Shown here piece after piece: positions 31,288-43,379 of a stretch of DNA of 64,000 nt; position 1 is the first letter of the stretch, and each line of letters begins with the position of its first letter. The DNA lies in the NCBI GenBank assembly GCA_002077045.2, contig KZ111146.1, positions 199,521-263,520 on the forward strand. The letters are read 5' to 3'. Made by a program: the position numbers and the translations under genes. A model generated the notes under the pieces. That model made no database searches. It was not told the origin of the DNA and saw nothing but the letters and a program-made list of their open reading frames with translations. Origin of the DNA: Rachicladosporium sp. CCFEE 5018. Its lineage: Eukaryota; Ascomycota; Dothideomycetes; Cladosporiales; Cladosporiaceae.

Positions 31288-33739
31288 CGAGTATCTGCTC
31301 TACAATCCGCGCCACTCGCCGGATGTGTAGCTGCGGCCAACTGTGCCACTTGACTGGACGTCTCCGATCGACACAATCGATAATTTTACGGCGAAGCTGC
31401 CTCTCGCGCAGCCTTGTCTAGCCATTTGGATCTAAGCTGCCCTCCAGGCCTCTGAGCTCATCGCTTACTTCCGAGGCCCACCACCCAGTCGTCAATTTGC
31501 CTCGCACAGCTCACGCAATCTGCTATGCTCCCAGCCACATCACCTCTCGCCGACTGTCATCAAGATAAAGTTCCGGCGAACGCGCCATAGCGGGCTAGGA
31601 GACTTCGCCGAACCATGGTTCACTCTCTGGTCATCCTTCAACGTTCCCGGAAGTCCTCTGACAGGCCTACCATGCCTGAAATGTACGCATTCACATCCAT
31701 CTCCTGCAGGTGCTCCGGCGTGACCGCCGAACCTCGATCTCGTCGCAGTTACTCATCGCAAGGTGGAGCTGAAAGTTCGATGTCAACCAGATTTCGATGT
31801 GGAGAAGATGTGGAGAAGATGTGGAGGACGTAGGGCAGAGACAGGGTTCCCGGCACGGCCGTTGGCGATAGACGCTAAGGATCGATGAAGGGTATAGCTT
31901 TCAATGGTCAAGTAACAGTGGTTACGACGTTTAGCTAGCAATCTAAGAAACTCAATCCCAACCTCAAGTCAAGTATGTATAGACATCCGCCCCTAGCTCT
32001 CTGATCACGGAGGCAGCGAACACATCCTGCAATCACCCACCCAACGACCACAATACCGGGCTCGTCATCATGCCAGCACTTTCTCACATGCTCGAGTGGC
32101 TGCACTTCACTGCAAGCCATTCCCGTCACCGCTTTCTGATTCGCTCGCTCCGACTCGAGAACATTGATTGGCAGCAGGAGGATGTTCTGAGACGTGGTGT
32201 GGTCGTACAGGGCGCGCTGCTTCCGGCTAGTGTACATTCCGCGGTCACCGTTAAGCGGTTGCTGCCGATGCTGGATGCCGTCGCTGTTTGCGGGTCCTTG
32301 CAGGTGATGGGAGAGGGTGTGCATATGCACGATGATGGGAGGGTTGCGGACTGAAGATAATAATTGATAGAGATGGAGACTGAATGCTGTAGAATACCAC
32401 TCATTGGTCTACCAAAGTAAGCAGGATGCTCACCTCAATCTCAAGTCCCAGTGTGTGCAACGGCCAGTGTCAAACAGTGCCACGATCCAAGCGCCCCAGA
32501 TCGTGGATCAGACGCACCTACCCGACGACTATGCTCACATCATGCAGCGTTCGTAGATGCCGTGCAGGTACGCTCGAAGCGTGGGTGATGATCTTCCAAC
32601 GCCGCTTCCGGCCGCCGAAAGTCTCGCCGCCAGGAGTAGCAGTATTCGGAGGTTGCTATGGGCAAACTGAGGAATGTAGGCATGGTCTGTGTAACAGACA
32701 AGCCTCACGCGCATTTCGCGCTCGAGCACCCATCCCGCGCTGCTGACTGTTGAGCAGTCGCTGGCGCGTTGAACCTTGATCGAGCACTCATATGACCGCA
32801 ATGCACATCAACAAGTCAGTCTGCTCGCTAGGCACTCGCTCTCCACGGGTCGAGCAGCATAGATGCAAGTGATGGAGCTTAAGCCGACGGGGAAGCTTTG
32901 GGTCCAGTCAGTCCCACCGACGAGATGTGGCGTGGATCACCGTGCATCCTGACTGCACGAGCAGGCATGACCAGCCTGGCGGTGCAGAACGTCTGAAGCA
33001 GCGCCTATGTCCGCTCACAGGACTCGCAGCTGAGGCAAAGGGCATTGCGAAGCTCTATATCACCGTCGTTGAAGTATCGTCGCCATGCGCGAGCGCTGTG
33101 CAAGCGGTACTCTTCCGAAAGCGGCGATCTGAGACTCACATGCGGGCCTGGGCTCCAAGACACCTACGGATGCGGTGAACGACTCATTACTGTCCGTCTT
33201 CAGCGTCTACACTGTCGTCTCTAGGACGCTGTCAGCAGTACTCGAGAAGTGCACGCTACAAGTACTTCTTCGTCTTGCCCTCGCACAAAGGCTCTTGTCT
33301 GAAATCTTTCTCCTCGCCTCCCTTTCTGTCTCTTGACTGCTAGACACCAGCTTCTTTTCGCACGATCCCGAGACAAAGCCGTCACCAGACAACGACACCA
33401 GAGTCAGCCTTGCAAAGTGTTTGAAGCACACAAGGAACTCCCAGACCACGCGAGCATAGCAAAGAACGACAAGTCGGGTCCTGTCCAAGCAAGACAAAGT
33501 TCTCCTTTGCAGCGGCTTAGTGCATTAGGTATGCCCCTATTCCTTGTGTCCACAGCTGTTCATGCATCCTGGCGAGCGGAACGAGCTGCCCGGCGCAATC
33601 CATAGCAAATGTATCTCACATACTTACAAGATATGCAGCAGGTCATCAACGGACTTCTTGTGTACCATTGGTACCGGCGGCCGATCCAGCGCCCGCGCGA
33701 CAGCCCTCCGTTGTCCTAGACTACATCGGAAGTACCGCA
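31288..33739. other. 2.5 kb intergenic, no confident gene
   Basis: Contains an imperfect 11-bp repeat at 31796-31826, a 94-codon plus-strand frame at 32070-32354 (MPALSHMLEWLHFTASHSRH start, unrecognised), and a coding-like minus-strand stretch at ~32535-32765 (EMRVRLVCYTDHAYIPQFAHS) without a clear start. The last ~500 bp are probably the long leader of the HMG-box gene. I cannot support any as a real gene. Confidence 0.4.
31796..31826. repeat. 11-bp tandem repeat, about 2.8 copies
   Basis: The unit GATGTGGAGAA is repeated head to tail; the third copy is partial (GATGTGGAG). Confidence 0.75.
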
Positions 33740-35249
33740 ATGTCTACCATCGTCGTTGCTCGTCGTCCTTCTCCGGTGGAAGACTATGGTCTTAGCGCCA
33801 TTGCAGAGCACAATGCTCAAGGTCCTGAGCGTTTCCCTCCGTACGGGGACCAGGAGAAAGGCCTTGGCATCTATGTGAGTAAAAGCCTTGCACACCTCTG
33901 ACCATGACGAAGCTGACCGACGATTACAGCATGATGGCTACGCCGCAGCATATCAGGGCTCATGTGTCCAGAATCCACCAACACCCAGTCCAAGTGATGG
34001 TGTCCGCACACGAAGTGGTCGTACAACCAGAAGGACCGACTCACCCTCCAGCACTTCAAAGTCCAGAGTCTCCAAGTCGCCGTCCAGCAAGCCCAAGAAG
34101 GGCAAGAAAAGCAAGCTCGACAAGTCGAAAACTCCACAGCTCACTGCACCGCTCTCTGTCTTGACGAAAGACATGACCGTTCCAACGAAAAACATGGATG
34201 AATGGGTCAACCGATCAGTTGAAGTCCGTCAGCAAGAGGTGGAGAAACGCAATGGATATGTCACACGGCCGATGAATTCCTTCATGCTGTATCGGTCCTG
34301 CTATGCCGAGCGCACTAAGCAATGGTGCACGCAGAACAATCACCAAGTGGTGTCTTCTGTGTCAGGCGAGAGTTGGCCGATGGAGCCGCCCGAAGTCCGA
34401 GAGAGGTTCAACGAGTGGGCCAAGCAGGAACGCGCCAACCATGCTGCCGCTCATCCAGACTACAAGTTCTCGCCCAGCAAGTCGACCAACAAGCGACGCA
34501 AGGATGACGACTCCGATGTCGAAGACGCTAGTGAGCTAGGCGATCCAGATGCTGAGTACCGTGGGGCCCGCAGTGTCCGCACTCGTCGCGGGCACACACA
34601 AGAGCCCGTGTACGTCCCCAGCAGTCATGGTTTCGAGACAACACCATATTATCAGCAGCCTACTGGCTACGAGCAGTCGCAGTTCCAGTACGCCAACCCA
34701 GGTCGCCCACTAGCCTCGAATGTCGCATACGATCAGCATGGTCTGCCATACAATCCGCAGACCAACACATACATCCAGACGACAGTCCCACATCCTCAGT
34801 ACCAGTACGCTGTTCAGGAGCCAGTGCCGCCACGCGCGCCATCGCCGTCGCTCGGCAGCTACGGTCTCCCAGGTGGCCAGGCACAGCGCATTTACGCATC
34901 ATCGCGGACATCCACGCTAATGCAGCAATACAACCAGTACGGTCAGCCAGTCTATCAGCAGTACGCAACTCAGCCGTATCACCAGCCAGGTCAATTTGGT
35001 ACACCAGTGCCGCAGATGTACTCAGAGCATCAGCGGTACTTACAGTCACAGCTCCAGCCGCAAGAAGTCCTCGACCCTTCTCTGGCGGCTATGTTGAACG
35101 AGCATGGCCAGGTGTTGCCAGTAGATGCGCACTTTGAGTCGGCATTGGGGGATCTGTCGGGTGATTTTCAGCTAGAGTACTATGATCAGCAGACAAGTCC
35201 TGACGCGACTCTGGCGCCGCAGTGGTCGCCGACCGATGCATTGAAGTGA
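33740..35249 (+). CDS. MATA/STE11-type HMG-box transcription factor
   Basis: Exons are 33740-33874 and 33930-35249, joined across a 55-nt intron (ATC TAT|GTGAGT ... TTACAG|CAT) to give 484 aa. A basic Ser/Lys-rich region (~76-110, SKPKKGKKSKLDKSK) precedes one HMG box at ~155-228: YVTRPMNSFMLYRSCY, NNHQVVSSVSGESWPMEPPEVRERFNEWAKQER, HPDYKFSPSKS. The RPMNSFMLYR start is typical of sequence-specific fungal HMG regulators related to mating-type and Ste11/PaHMG proteins. A bipartite nuclear signal (NKRRKDDD) follows. The C-terminal half is Gln/Tyr/Pro-rich and likely activating. A role in sexual development is plausible from the family but not shown here. It is not at a recognisable MAT locus. 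Confidence 0.85.
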
Positions 35250-35843
35250 GGAGGTGACATAGCAAGCATTGCCTGGCGACACGCTAGATGATGGAAGATT
35301 CAGGAGAGTGGGCTGCCAATGGTGGCGATAGATTTCGTAGTCAATCGCAAGACGCACTTGAGATACCCATTTGTACTTACTTTGCCACTCTCATCGACAC
35401 CCTCACGGTGAATATGTGAGGACGAGTCAGCTCAACAGAACAATGCCTTTGTATGCCTTGTGCCTCATGTTACACCACGGGTAGATGCATCTCCTGTAGC
35501 AGCCTGTGACACCTGGCGATCGCGTCAAATCTGCGCGTCGCATCGATTGTAGACGCTCGCACATCAATTCTGGCTTTCTACCGTCGGAGCTCACTTCTTT
35601 GCGGTCGAACGCGCGTATCTGTCAATGTCAGACAGCATACCATCGATTGATTGCCTGTGGTACGATGAAAGTGAAGGTGCTTACCTCAGCTCGCCCGCTT
35701 GATGAGCCGTGCAAAGCCGCCAGATCACCTCGGCCTAGCGACGAGCCAAAACATTCCAATGAAGTTAAGTGATTTCTCGGCCCAGCATATCAAGATGTAG
35801 TCTCAACGCTCCCTCGCCTCTCGAGAGGAGTGTACAAATCATC
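35250..35843. other. intergenic, HMG gene 3' end to E2 promoter
   Basis: 594 bp with short frames only. The frame of the E2 gene is open upstream to about 35769 but has no ATG before 35844. Nothing else was recognised. Confidence 0.4.
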
Positions 35844-37259
35844 ATGGCCACTTTTACCCCCAGGATCGCCCGCTCCATAGCGCGACAGACAGTCTCTCAG
35901 CGTCGCCAATGTCTCTACTTCAGATCGTTCACCACTTCCCACAGACAAGCAATCGTAAAGCCATTCCTCCTCGCAGACATAGGCGAAGGCATAACAGAAT
36001 GCCAAGTCATACAATGGTTCGTGCAGCCGGGCGCGAGAGTCGAACAATTCGACAAGCTCTGCGAGGTACAGTCGGACAAAGCCAGTGTCGACATCACCAG
36101 CCCATTTGATGGAGTGATCAAGAAGCTACACTATGCGCCGGATGATATGGCAATCACTGGGAAGCCATTGGTCGATATTGACATACAGGGAGAAATCGGT
36201 GAGGAGGAAAGCAATCTGCTGGGCGGGGCAGACAAGGCTTCCGCTACTGAGAAGTCAAGCGGTGTGGAGACGGTGAGCAGAGAGCAGAGTGTCAAGGTGG
36301 AGGGCGGCGTTCCCTCAAGATCCGGTCCCTCAAGCTCAGGCGGTGGCGAGCGTACACCTCGAAAAGTCAATGGAGATCTGGCGACGCTCGCGACACCTGC
36401 TGTGCGACATCTTACGAAGGAGCTGAACGTCAAGATCTCGGACGTGTCGGGCTCCGGGAGGGACGGACGAGTACTGAAGGAGGACGTACACCGTCACGTA
36501 TCTCAAGCAAGCACGACTTCGATCCCCAGCCATCCTCAATCCACGCCCGTCGAAGGGGATCGCACAACGAACCTCACACCGGTGCAAAACCAGATGTTCA
36601 AGCTCATGACTAGATCCTTGACGATCCCACACTTCCTGTACAGCTGTAGCGCCGACATGACAGGGCTCACGGGCATCCGCAAGACGCTCAACGGATCAAA
36701 GACAACAGACAAGCTCACCCACTTGCCATTCATATTGAAGGCGGTCAGCATGGCACTTCGACGGCATACTCTACTGAACTCAGCACTGGACACATCGGAC
36801 CCGAAGAAACCGACCCTCACATCCTTCGCCGCCCACAACTTTGGCGTTGCAGTCGATACGCCGTCTGGTCTGCTCGTGCCAGTGTTGAAAAATGTACAGA
36901 ATATGAGCATTGGCGAGATTGCGAGTCGGCTTCGAGAACTCTCTGAAAAGGCTCGCAACAACAAGCTGGCTCCGGACGACTTCAAAGGGGCTACCTTCAC
37001 GGTCTCGAATATTGGCTCTGTCGGTGGAGGTGTAGTGTCGCCTGTCATCAGCGAGCCACAGGTCGCAATACTCGGCATTGGCCGGAGCAGAGTTGTGCCA
37101 GCATTTGACGCGAATGACGAGCTTGTCAAGCGGGAAGAGCTGGTACTGAGTTGGAGTGCGGATCATCGCGTTGTAGATGGTGCAGAGTGTGCGCGATGTG
37201 CTGAGAGGGTAAAGTCTCTGCTTGAAGCTCCCGCAGCGATGCTCGTCGAAATGCGATAA
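35844..37259 (+). CDS. dbt: branched-chain 2-oxoacid dehydrogenase E2 (dihydrolipoyl transacylase)
   Basis: A single exon of 471 aa from ATG 35844. The N-terminal ~35 residues are Arg/Ser-rich with no acids, a mitochondrial presequence (TPRIARSIARQTVSQRRQ). The lipoyl domain follows, with Lys79 in EVQSDKASVDI. After a Ser/Gly/Glu linker comes the E1/E3-binding domain (~180-220: ATPAVRHLTKELNVKISDVSGSGRDGRVLKEDV). The catalytic domain ends with SWSADHRVVDGA (His441, Asp445, the HxxxDG motif). The motif QSDKAS and the single lipoyl domain favour the BCKDH type over pyruvate dehydrogenase. The complex oxidises the oxoacids of Val, Leu and Ile. The next gene, P5CDH, also serves mitochondrial amino-acid breakdown. 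Confidence 0.92.
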   Translation: MATFTPRIARSIARQTVSQRRQCLYFRSFTTSHRQAIVKPFLLADIGEGITECQVIQWFVQPGARVEQFDKLCEVQSDKASVDITSPFDGVIKKLHYAPDDMAITGKPLVDIDIQGEIGEEESNLLGGADKASATEKSSGVETVSREQSVKVEGGVPSRSGPSSSGGGERTPRKVNGDLATLATPAVRHLTKELNVKISDVSGSGRDGRVLKEDVHRHVSQASTTSIPSHPQSTPVEGDRTTNLTPVQNQMFKLMTRSLTIPHFLYSCSADMTGLTGIRKTLNGSKTTDKLTHLPFILKAVSMALRRHTLLNSALDTSDPKKPTLTSFAAHNFGVAVDTPSGLLVPVLKNVQNMSIGEIASRLRELSEKARNNKLAPDDFKGATFTVSNIGSVGGGVVSPVISEPQVAILGIGRSRVVPAFDANDELVKREELVLSWSADHRVVDGAECARCAERVKSLLEAPAAMLVEMR

Positions 37260-37525
37260 ACTTTCATCCGACTCTCACGACGGACACTGGGTTCCTGCAT
37301 GCCATCAAGGTCACACAGCAGCCGACGATGGCCGCTGCAGGAACGCGTTCCACACGCGTCGAAGTGGGGCAAATTCCACCCCACATTGACCAGCTTATCG
37401 CTATCTCGAATGCAGAGCCGAGCTTAAGCGATGGAGCTGTCTTCGAACATTTGCTCAAGTATCGCGAATAGTCCTGGCCTTCGTCATATCTGCTCACAAA
37501 TCCACTCGGTATCATCGTCGCCACG

Positions 37526-39328
37526 ATGTCGACCTTCAGCTCATCGACACGGACGCCAATGGCTTCACTACCGCGCACGATACGATCGGTGCCACGGCAA
37601 AGCGTACGACGATGCATGTCGACACTTGCTGCGTTCAAGATACCAGAGATCAAGAATGAGCCAAATGTGAGGAACGCAAGAGGAGTAGTATACTGTCGCA
37701 TACACTGACATCTGCAGAAACACTACACCAAAGGCTCGCCGGATCGGCAAGCACTCACAGAAGCCATGAAGTCACTGCGCCAACAAGCACCCATACAAGT
37801 ACCAGCAGTAGTGGCAGGGAAGGAGCTGAAGTCTTCCCAAGTCACACAACAAGCAATGCCCATGTCACACAAAGACTCGCTAGCTTCATGGTCCAGCGCA
37901 TCGTCCTCCGACGTCTCGACTGCTATCGACTCTGCCCTTGCCGCCAAAGCCGAGTGGGAGGGTCTACCATTCGCCGACCGAGCTGCAGTGTTCCTCAAAG
38001 CAGCAGATCTGATCAGCACGAAGTACAGATACGAGATCATGGCGGCGACCATGCTCGGGCAGGGGAAGAATGCGTGGCAGGCAGAGATTGATGCCGCGGC
38101 AGAGACATGCGACTTCCTGCGCTTCAATGTGCAGTACGCTCAAGAGCTATACGCGCAACAGCCAGCACACAACAGTCCAGGGATCTGGAATAGGGTGGAA
38201 TACCGGCCGCTTGAGGGATTTGTGTACGCGATCACACCATTCAACTTTACAGCGATCGCGGGCAACCTACCCGCTGCCCCGGCACTGATGGGTAATGTCG
38301 TGATCTGGAAGCCGAGTCCGAGTGCTATGGCATCGAGCTGGCTGCTGTACCGTATCTTGATAGAAGCTGGTCTGCCCGCCGAAGTCATACAGTTCGTGCC
38401 TGGCGACGCCGTCGAGGTGACGAAGACGGTATTGTCACATCCCGACTTCTCAGCACTCCACTACACTGGCAGTACCGCCGTCTTCCGATCATTATATGGC
38501 CAGATCGCAACAGGAGTAGCAGAGGGCAAGTATCGTGGCTATCCTCGGATAGTGGGCGAGACTGGTGGCAAGAACTTCCACTTAGTACACCACTCTGCTG
38601 ACGTGGAGAACGCGGTCATCAATACTGTTCGCGGGGCTTTCGAGTACCAGGGACAGAAATGCTCAGCTACATCAAGAGCATACTTTCCGAAGAGCTCTTG
38701 GGATCAGGCAAAGCCATTGCTTAAGACAGAAGTTAAGAAACTCAAGGTCGGCTCGCCCGAGGACTTCAGCAACTTCATAGGACCTGTCATTCACCAAGCA
38801 TCGTTCGATAAGCTGTCAAAGGTCATTGATGAAGCCAAAACCGACTCCGAGCTCGAGCTACTTGTTGGCGGGAAGTACGATAGCTCAGAAGGCTTCTACA
38901 TTCACCCCACAATCTACGTGACCAAGAACCCGGAACACAAGCTCATGTCTTCTGAGCTCTTTGGTCCCGTCATCTGCATATACGTGTACGACGACATGTC
39001 ACCCTCACCTCAGCAGGCTTACGCGGATATCTGCAAGACCATCGACAGCACCTCAGACTACGCCCTCACTGGTGCGGTCTTCGCGCAGGATCGCAAGGCG
39101 CTGCGATATGCTGAAGAAGCATTGCGGAATTCGGCTGGCAACTTCTATCTCAACTGCAAGAGCACCGGCGCTGTGGTAGCACAGCAGCCTTTTGGCGGTG
39201 CGAGAGCTTCTGGGACAAATGACAAAGCTGGGTCGGCAAATTTGTTGTCGAGGTTCGTGAGCATGAGGGCTATCAAGGAGAGCTTCTTAGGCGAGTCGAA
39301 GGTGGAGTATCCGTCGAACGAAGTGTGA
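37526..39328 (+). CDS. delta-1-pyrroline-5-carboxylate dehydrogenase, mitochondrial
   Basis: Exons are 37526-37666 and 37718-39328, joined across a 51-nt intron (CCA AAT|GTGAGG ... CTGCAG|AAA) to give 583 aa. The first ~35 residues are Ser/Thr/Arg-rich and suit matrix import. The aldehyde dehydrogenase fold is complete: YRPLEGFVYAITPFNFTAIAGNLPAAPALMGN (NAD site), LHYTGSTAVF, general base Glu328 in IVGETGGKNFHLV, nucleophile Cys362 in FEYQGQKCSATSR, then SELFGPVICIYVY and QQPFGGARASGTNDK. These features are those of P5CDH (fungal prnC/PUT2), which converts P5C/glutamate semialdehyde to glutamate using NAD+, the second step of proline catabolism. No proline-cluster partners are in the window. 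Confidence 0.95.
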
Positions 39329-40054
39329 TGGGAGATTGGTCCTGGAACTCGCATGACCGCTGGGGTAACGGGGCGTCCGTCTGAAGACTTACCAGAAGGA
39401 TTCCATGCCCAAAAAGCGATATAGGCTGAGGAGAGCACGTGCAAGACGGTACCTTGTTCAGTGACACGATCACCCCGGTAGTCTCATGCAGCCCTGCGGT
39501 ACCGGGCAATCAGCTATGGGAATTCACGCCGTTGAGGCGCTGCCGCATGTAGAAGCCGGGCTAGCCGAGGGCGATCCTGCAATTGAACATCGATTGTGAA
39601 TTCTCTGCTACAATTTCGATCACTCAGGCAGATCAATCAATCCCTTTCACAATGGGCATTTTTTGACACTTCGGCTTCCCGCCGGGACATTGATCTGACT
39701 TTCTCTTCCCCGCAACGCGGTACGTGGCGAGCGGTCCGCGACGTGTGCTTTACTTTGCTCCACCTTTCTCACAATTCAAGAAATCGCGAATCAAAAATTG
39801 TACTAGAAGCTTGCTACATGTACATTTGCCGCAGCGACTTCGGGAAGGCAGCCCTTCTTGTTCCTGCTTTTCGCACCCCTCCTGACGTGTTTTCCCCATC
39901 TTCGCTTCGACCATCTGGGCTTGTTCTGCTCGTGCGGAGGTGCTGCAGGGATCCGGTCGCGGCATACTGATAGGATTGCGTCTTCGGCCGCGTCCATAGC
40001 GTGCGATCTCGCCTTCTCTCTCAACAGCCCCCTCTGGATGCGCAGCTAGCTACG
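39329..40054. other. intergenic, P5CDH 3' end and SulP promoter/leader
   Basis: 726 bp. The stretch 39650-40000 is pyrimidine-rich on the plus strand, fitting the promoter and leader of the transporter gene. No gene was recognised. Confidence 0.4.
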
Positions 40055-43000
40055 ATGTCGTTTGGGAGAAGGAAGGCGGCCCCGCAGTCGGCTCTGCCGC
40101 TGTCGAACGACGATTTAGCCTCTGGTCTAGATGACACTGGAAGCAGTCTGTCGACAGGAACAGGACGCCAGGCACATGCGAAGCCCCGGGATCGAAGGGC
40201 GCTTTCTATTGTATCGGCTTCTGCTTCACACAACTTGCCTTCGCGGAGCTATATTCACCACGCGGGAGGGCACGGGAGTAAAGGTACGTTCACTGGATCG
40301 CGTTGACGTTTGGAGAGTTTGGGCGCCTGGTCTAGCTAATTTTGGGATGCGCAATATATTGACTGATAATCACGTTGCAGAACCTGTGCAGTACTCATCT
40401 TCTGGCGTAAGAGAGCAGACCGCTGAGCTATCGTCATCGTTCTTGAGTGACTCTGATGCAACACATTATCCCGGATCGGCAAGCGAAGACGAATACGACG
40501 ATGTCTCCACGCCTAGCACAGTGCGAAGACATGATCCCATAGCGGAGCAGCGACCACGATCTTCGGATGAGAACGACATGCCGCCAGATGCTTCCAACCT
40601 CGCGGAGATGCTTGCAACGCAGACTATCGATTCAAGGCACTCGGACGGCAAGTCGCGGCATCCTTATAGTCAAGCCGAAGCTGGGGCGAGTCAAAGGGTC
40701 CCTGATGTTATCATCAGCAACGAAGACGCCGATACGCCGACGGAAGTCAGTCCGCTGCTGCCCAGAGGCCGACTATCCTCGCATCGGAAGCAGACCTACG
40801 AGACAGCGGCTGAAGCCGAGGGGCAGGCGTCGAGGACCAGTGCACGGATCTGGGATCGAATGGGACTTTCACTTCCATGGAACCGAAATGACCGAGCGAC
40901 ATCTCGCAGCAAAGTCATCAACGTTAAGTCGTGGGACGCACGATACATCGTGAAGAAGGTGGTTGTGGATCCCGCTAGAACGATACCTGCGGTATTCCTC
41001 GGTGTCCTCCTGAACCTCCTCGATGCGCTAAGCTATGGGATTATCTTATTTCCTCTAGGTGAGGAGGTCTTCTCAGCCATGGGCGCCGATGGCGTGTCGA
41101 TGTTCTACGTCTCGTGCATCATCTCGCAGCTGGTTTACTCATCTGGCAGCATCTTCAAGGGTGGTGTCGGATCCGAGATGATCGAGGTTGTGCCCTTCTT
41201 CCACAAGATGACCTACATGATCATGGGTAAGATGGGAACTGCTAATCCGGAGGCGCTGAGAGCGACAGTCATAACATCGTATGCGATGAGCTCGATTGTA
41301 ACTGGACTAGTGTTCTTCATCCTGGGCACTGCAAATCTAGGGACACTGGTCAACTTCTTTCCCCATTCGATCCTGACTGGATGCATTGGCGGTGTGGGAG
41401 TCTTCCTATTCATCACTGGACTGGAAGTCAGTGCCCGACTTGACGGCAATTTGGAGCTCACGCTGGACGTCATCGCCAGACTATTTGCGAAGGAGACCGT
41501 TGTACTATGGGTCCCGCCCCTGATACTCGCAATTGGACTACTCACCATCAAGCACTACTACGATCGGCCTTGGCTGGTACCTGCGTACTACATCGCCATC
41601 ACCACGATCTTCTACATCATCACCACCGCTGTGCCATCAATCTCGATGGACAATTTGCGCGCGCATGGCTGGGTGTTCGAAGCTCCCGCAGCCGGCGTAT
41701 CTTTCTACAATTTCTACACCTACTACAACTTCAAGATCGTGGATTGGAGCGCGCTGTGGATGACTGTTCCGTCGCAGCTGGCTCTAACGTTCTTCGGTAT
41801 CCTACACGTGCCAATCAATGTCCCGAACTTGGCGATTCAAGTCCAAGAGGACAACGTCAGCATCAATCGTGAGCTGATCATGCACGGCATCTCGAATACG
41901 CTATCAGGCTGTGTAGGCAGTATACAGAACTACCTTGTCTTTGTCAACTCGGTTCTCTTCATGTCCTCGGGAGGTGACAGCCGACTCGCCGGCTTCATGC
42001 TTGCTGCAGCGACCTTTGGGCTCTGGATCGCTGGTCCGGTAGTCATTGGCTTCGTCCCAGTGATGGTGGTCGGCACACTTATCTACCAGCTTGGGATTGA
42101 GCTGGCCTGGGATGCCATGGTCACAACTTACGGACGACTTAGCCGACTCGAGTACTTCACCATTGTCGTTATAGCATTTGTCATGGGGCTGTACGACTTC
42201 GTGGTCGGCGTCGCCATCGGTATCGGTATGGCTTGTCTGGTATACGTGGTGCAGACGTCAGGTAAGACCGTCATCCGCGCCGAGTTCTCGGGCAAAGTCG
42301 CAGAGTCGACTGTCAGACGCCATCCTCGGCAGCGCAACTACCTGCACAAAGTCGGCAAGCAGATACGCGTGGTCAAGCTTGGTAGCTACCTCTTCTTCGG
42401 TAGTATCGTCAAGGTCGAGAAGACTGTACGCGCACTAGTCGAGTTGGAGGCTTTCGCGGACTCACCTGTGCGCTATGTCATCCTGGACTTCTCGCATGTC
42501 ACTGGCATCGACTTTTCGGCAGCAGAAGCTTTCGTCAGGATGCATCGCATCTTGCATCGGCGCGACGTCAGTCTAGTGCTAGCTGGCTTCACCTTAGAGA
42601 GCGAGGTCGGCAAAAGCCTGCAGATGGTTGAGCTCTTCAAGGGTGGTGACGACGACAATGTCCCACGACCAAAGATCTTCCAGGACCTCAATGGGGCGCT
42701 GGAAGCTTGCGAGAACGAGCTGCTCATCATACTCACGGAGAAGCAACGCTCTGTGGCTCGTAAATCTGAAGACTCACCTCCACTCCGAATCCCCGACCAC
42801 TCCTCCCAACTTTCCGCCACCTCTCCTCTTGACGCTCTAGTCGGCTCGCCCCGCCGCAAGCTCCTTCACGAAGCCGCTTCTACGGCAATCACCGAGACAA
42901 ACCCCCCGGAACACTCCAAGTGGACGAACCTCAAGCAACCCCTTCCCCTCCTTCTCCAAGCCTTCCAAGATCTCACGTCAAAGAATGAAGACTTCTGGTT

Positions 43001-43379
43001 CCGCATAACACCCTACTTCACGCGTCGCGAGTTTACCCGCGGCCAGACGCTCTACACCCGCGGCGACCGCCCAGATGGCTTCTACCTCCTGCAATCTGGA
43101 ATCCTGCGAGCCGAGTACGAGCTAGAGCAGGGCGCTTACCACGAGAGCATCGCTGCGGGGACCACGTGCGGCGAGCTGCCGTTCTTCAGCGATACGGAGC
43201 GTACGAGCTCGGTGTTTGCGGAGACGGACTGCGTGGCTTGGTTGCTGACGCCGGAGAAGTGGGAGGCGCTGCAGGGGAAGGAGAGGGAGGTCGCCACGGA
43301 GTTGCTGAAGGTGGGGATGAAGTTGAGTGCGGAGCGGATGAGTGCTATTACTAGTTATGTTTTGATTACTGCTAGTTGA
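40055..43379 (+). CDS. SulP/SLC26-family transporter with STAS and cyclic-nucleotide-binding domains
   Basis: Exons are 40055-40283 and 40381-43379, joined across a 97-nt intron (AGT AAA G|GTACGT ... GTTGCAG|AA) to give 1075 aa. The first ~265 residues are hydrophilic and Ser-rich. A ~10-12 helix transporter core (~275-690) includes AVFLGVLLNLLDALSYGIILFPLG, VVPFFHKMTYMIMGKMG and INVPNLAIQVQEDNVSINREL. A STAS domain (~715-850) contains IRVVKLGSYLFFGSIVKVEKTV and YVILDFSHVTGIDFSAAEAF. The C-terminus (~935-1065) is a cNMP-binding-like fold (EFTRGQTLYTRGDRPDGFYLLQSGILRAEYEL, CGELPFFSDTERTSSVFAETDCVAWLLTPEKW). Fungal relatives of this layout (S. cerevisiae YGR125W type) are thought to be internal-membrane transporters; the substrate is not readable. 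Confidence 0.9.

Noticed and set aside
32480..32506. 8-bp inverted repeat CCACGATC/GATCGTGG with an 11-nt loop
   Set aside because: A short palindrome expected by chance in 64 kb; no T-run or target-site duplication beside it.
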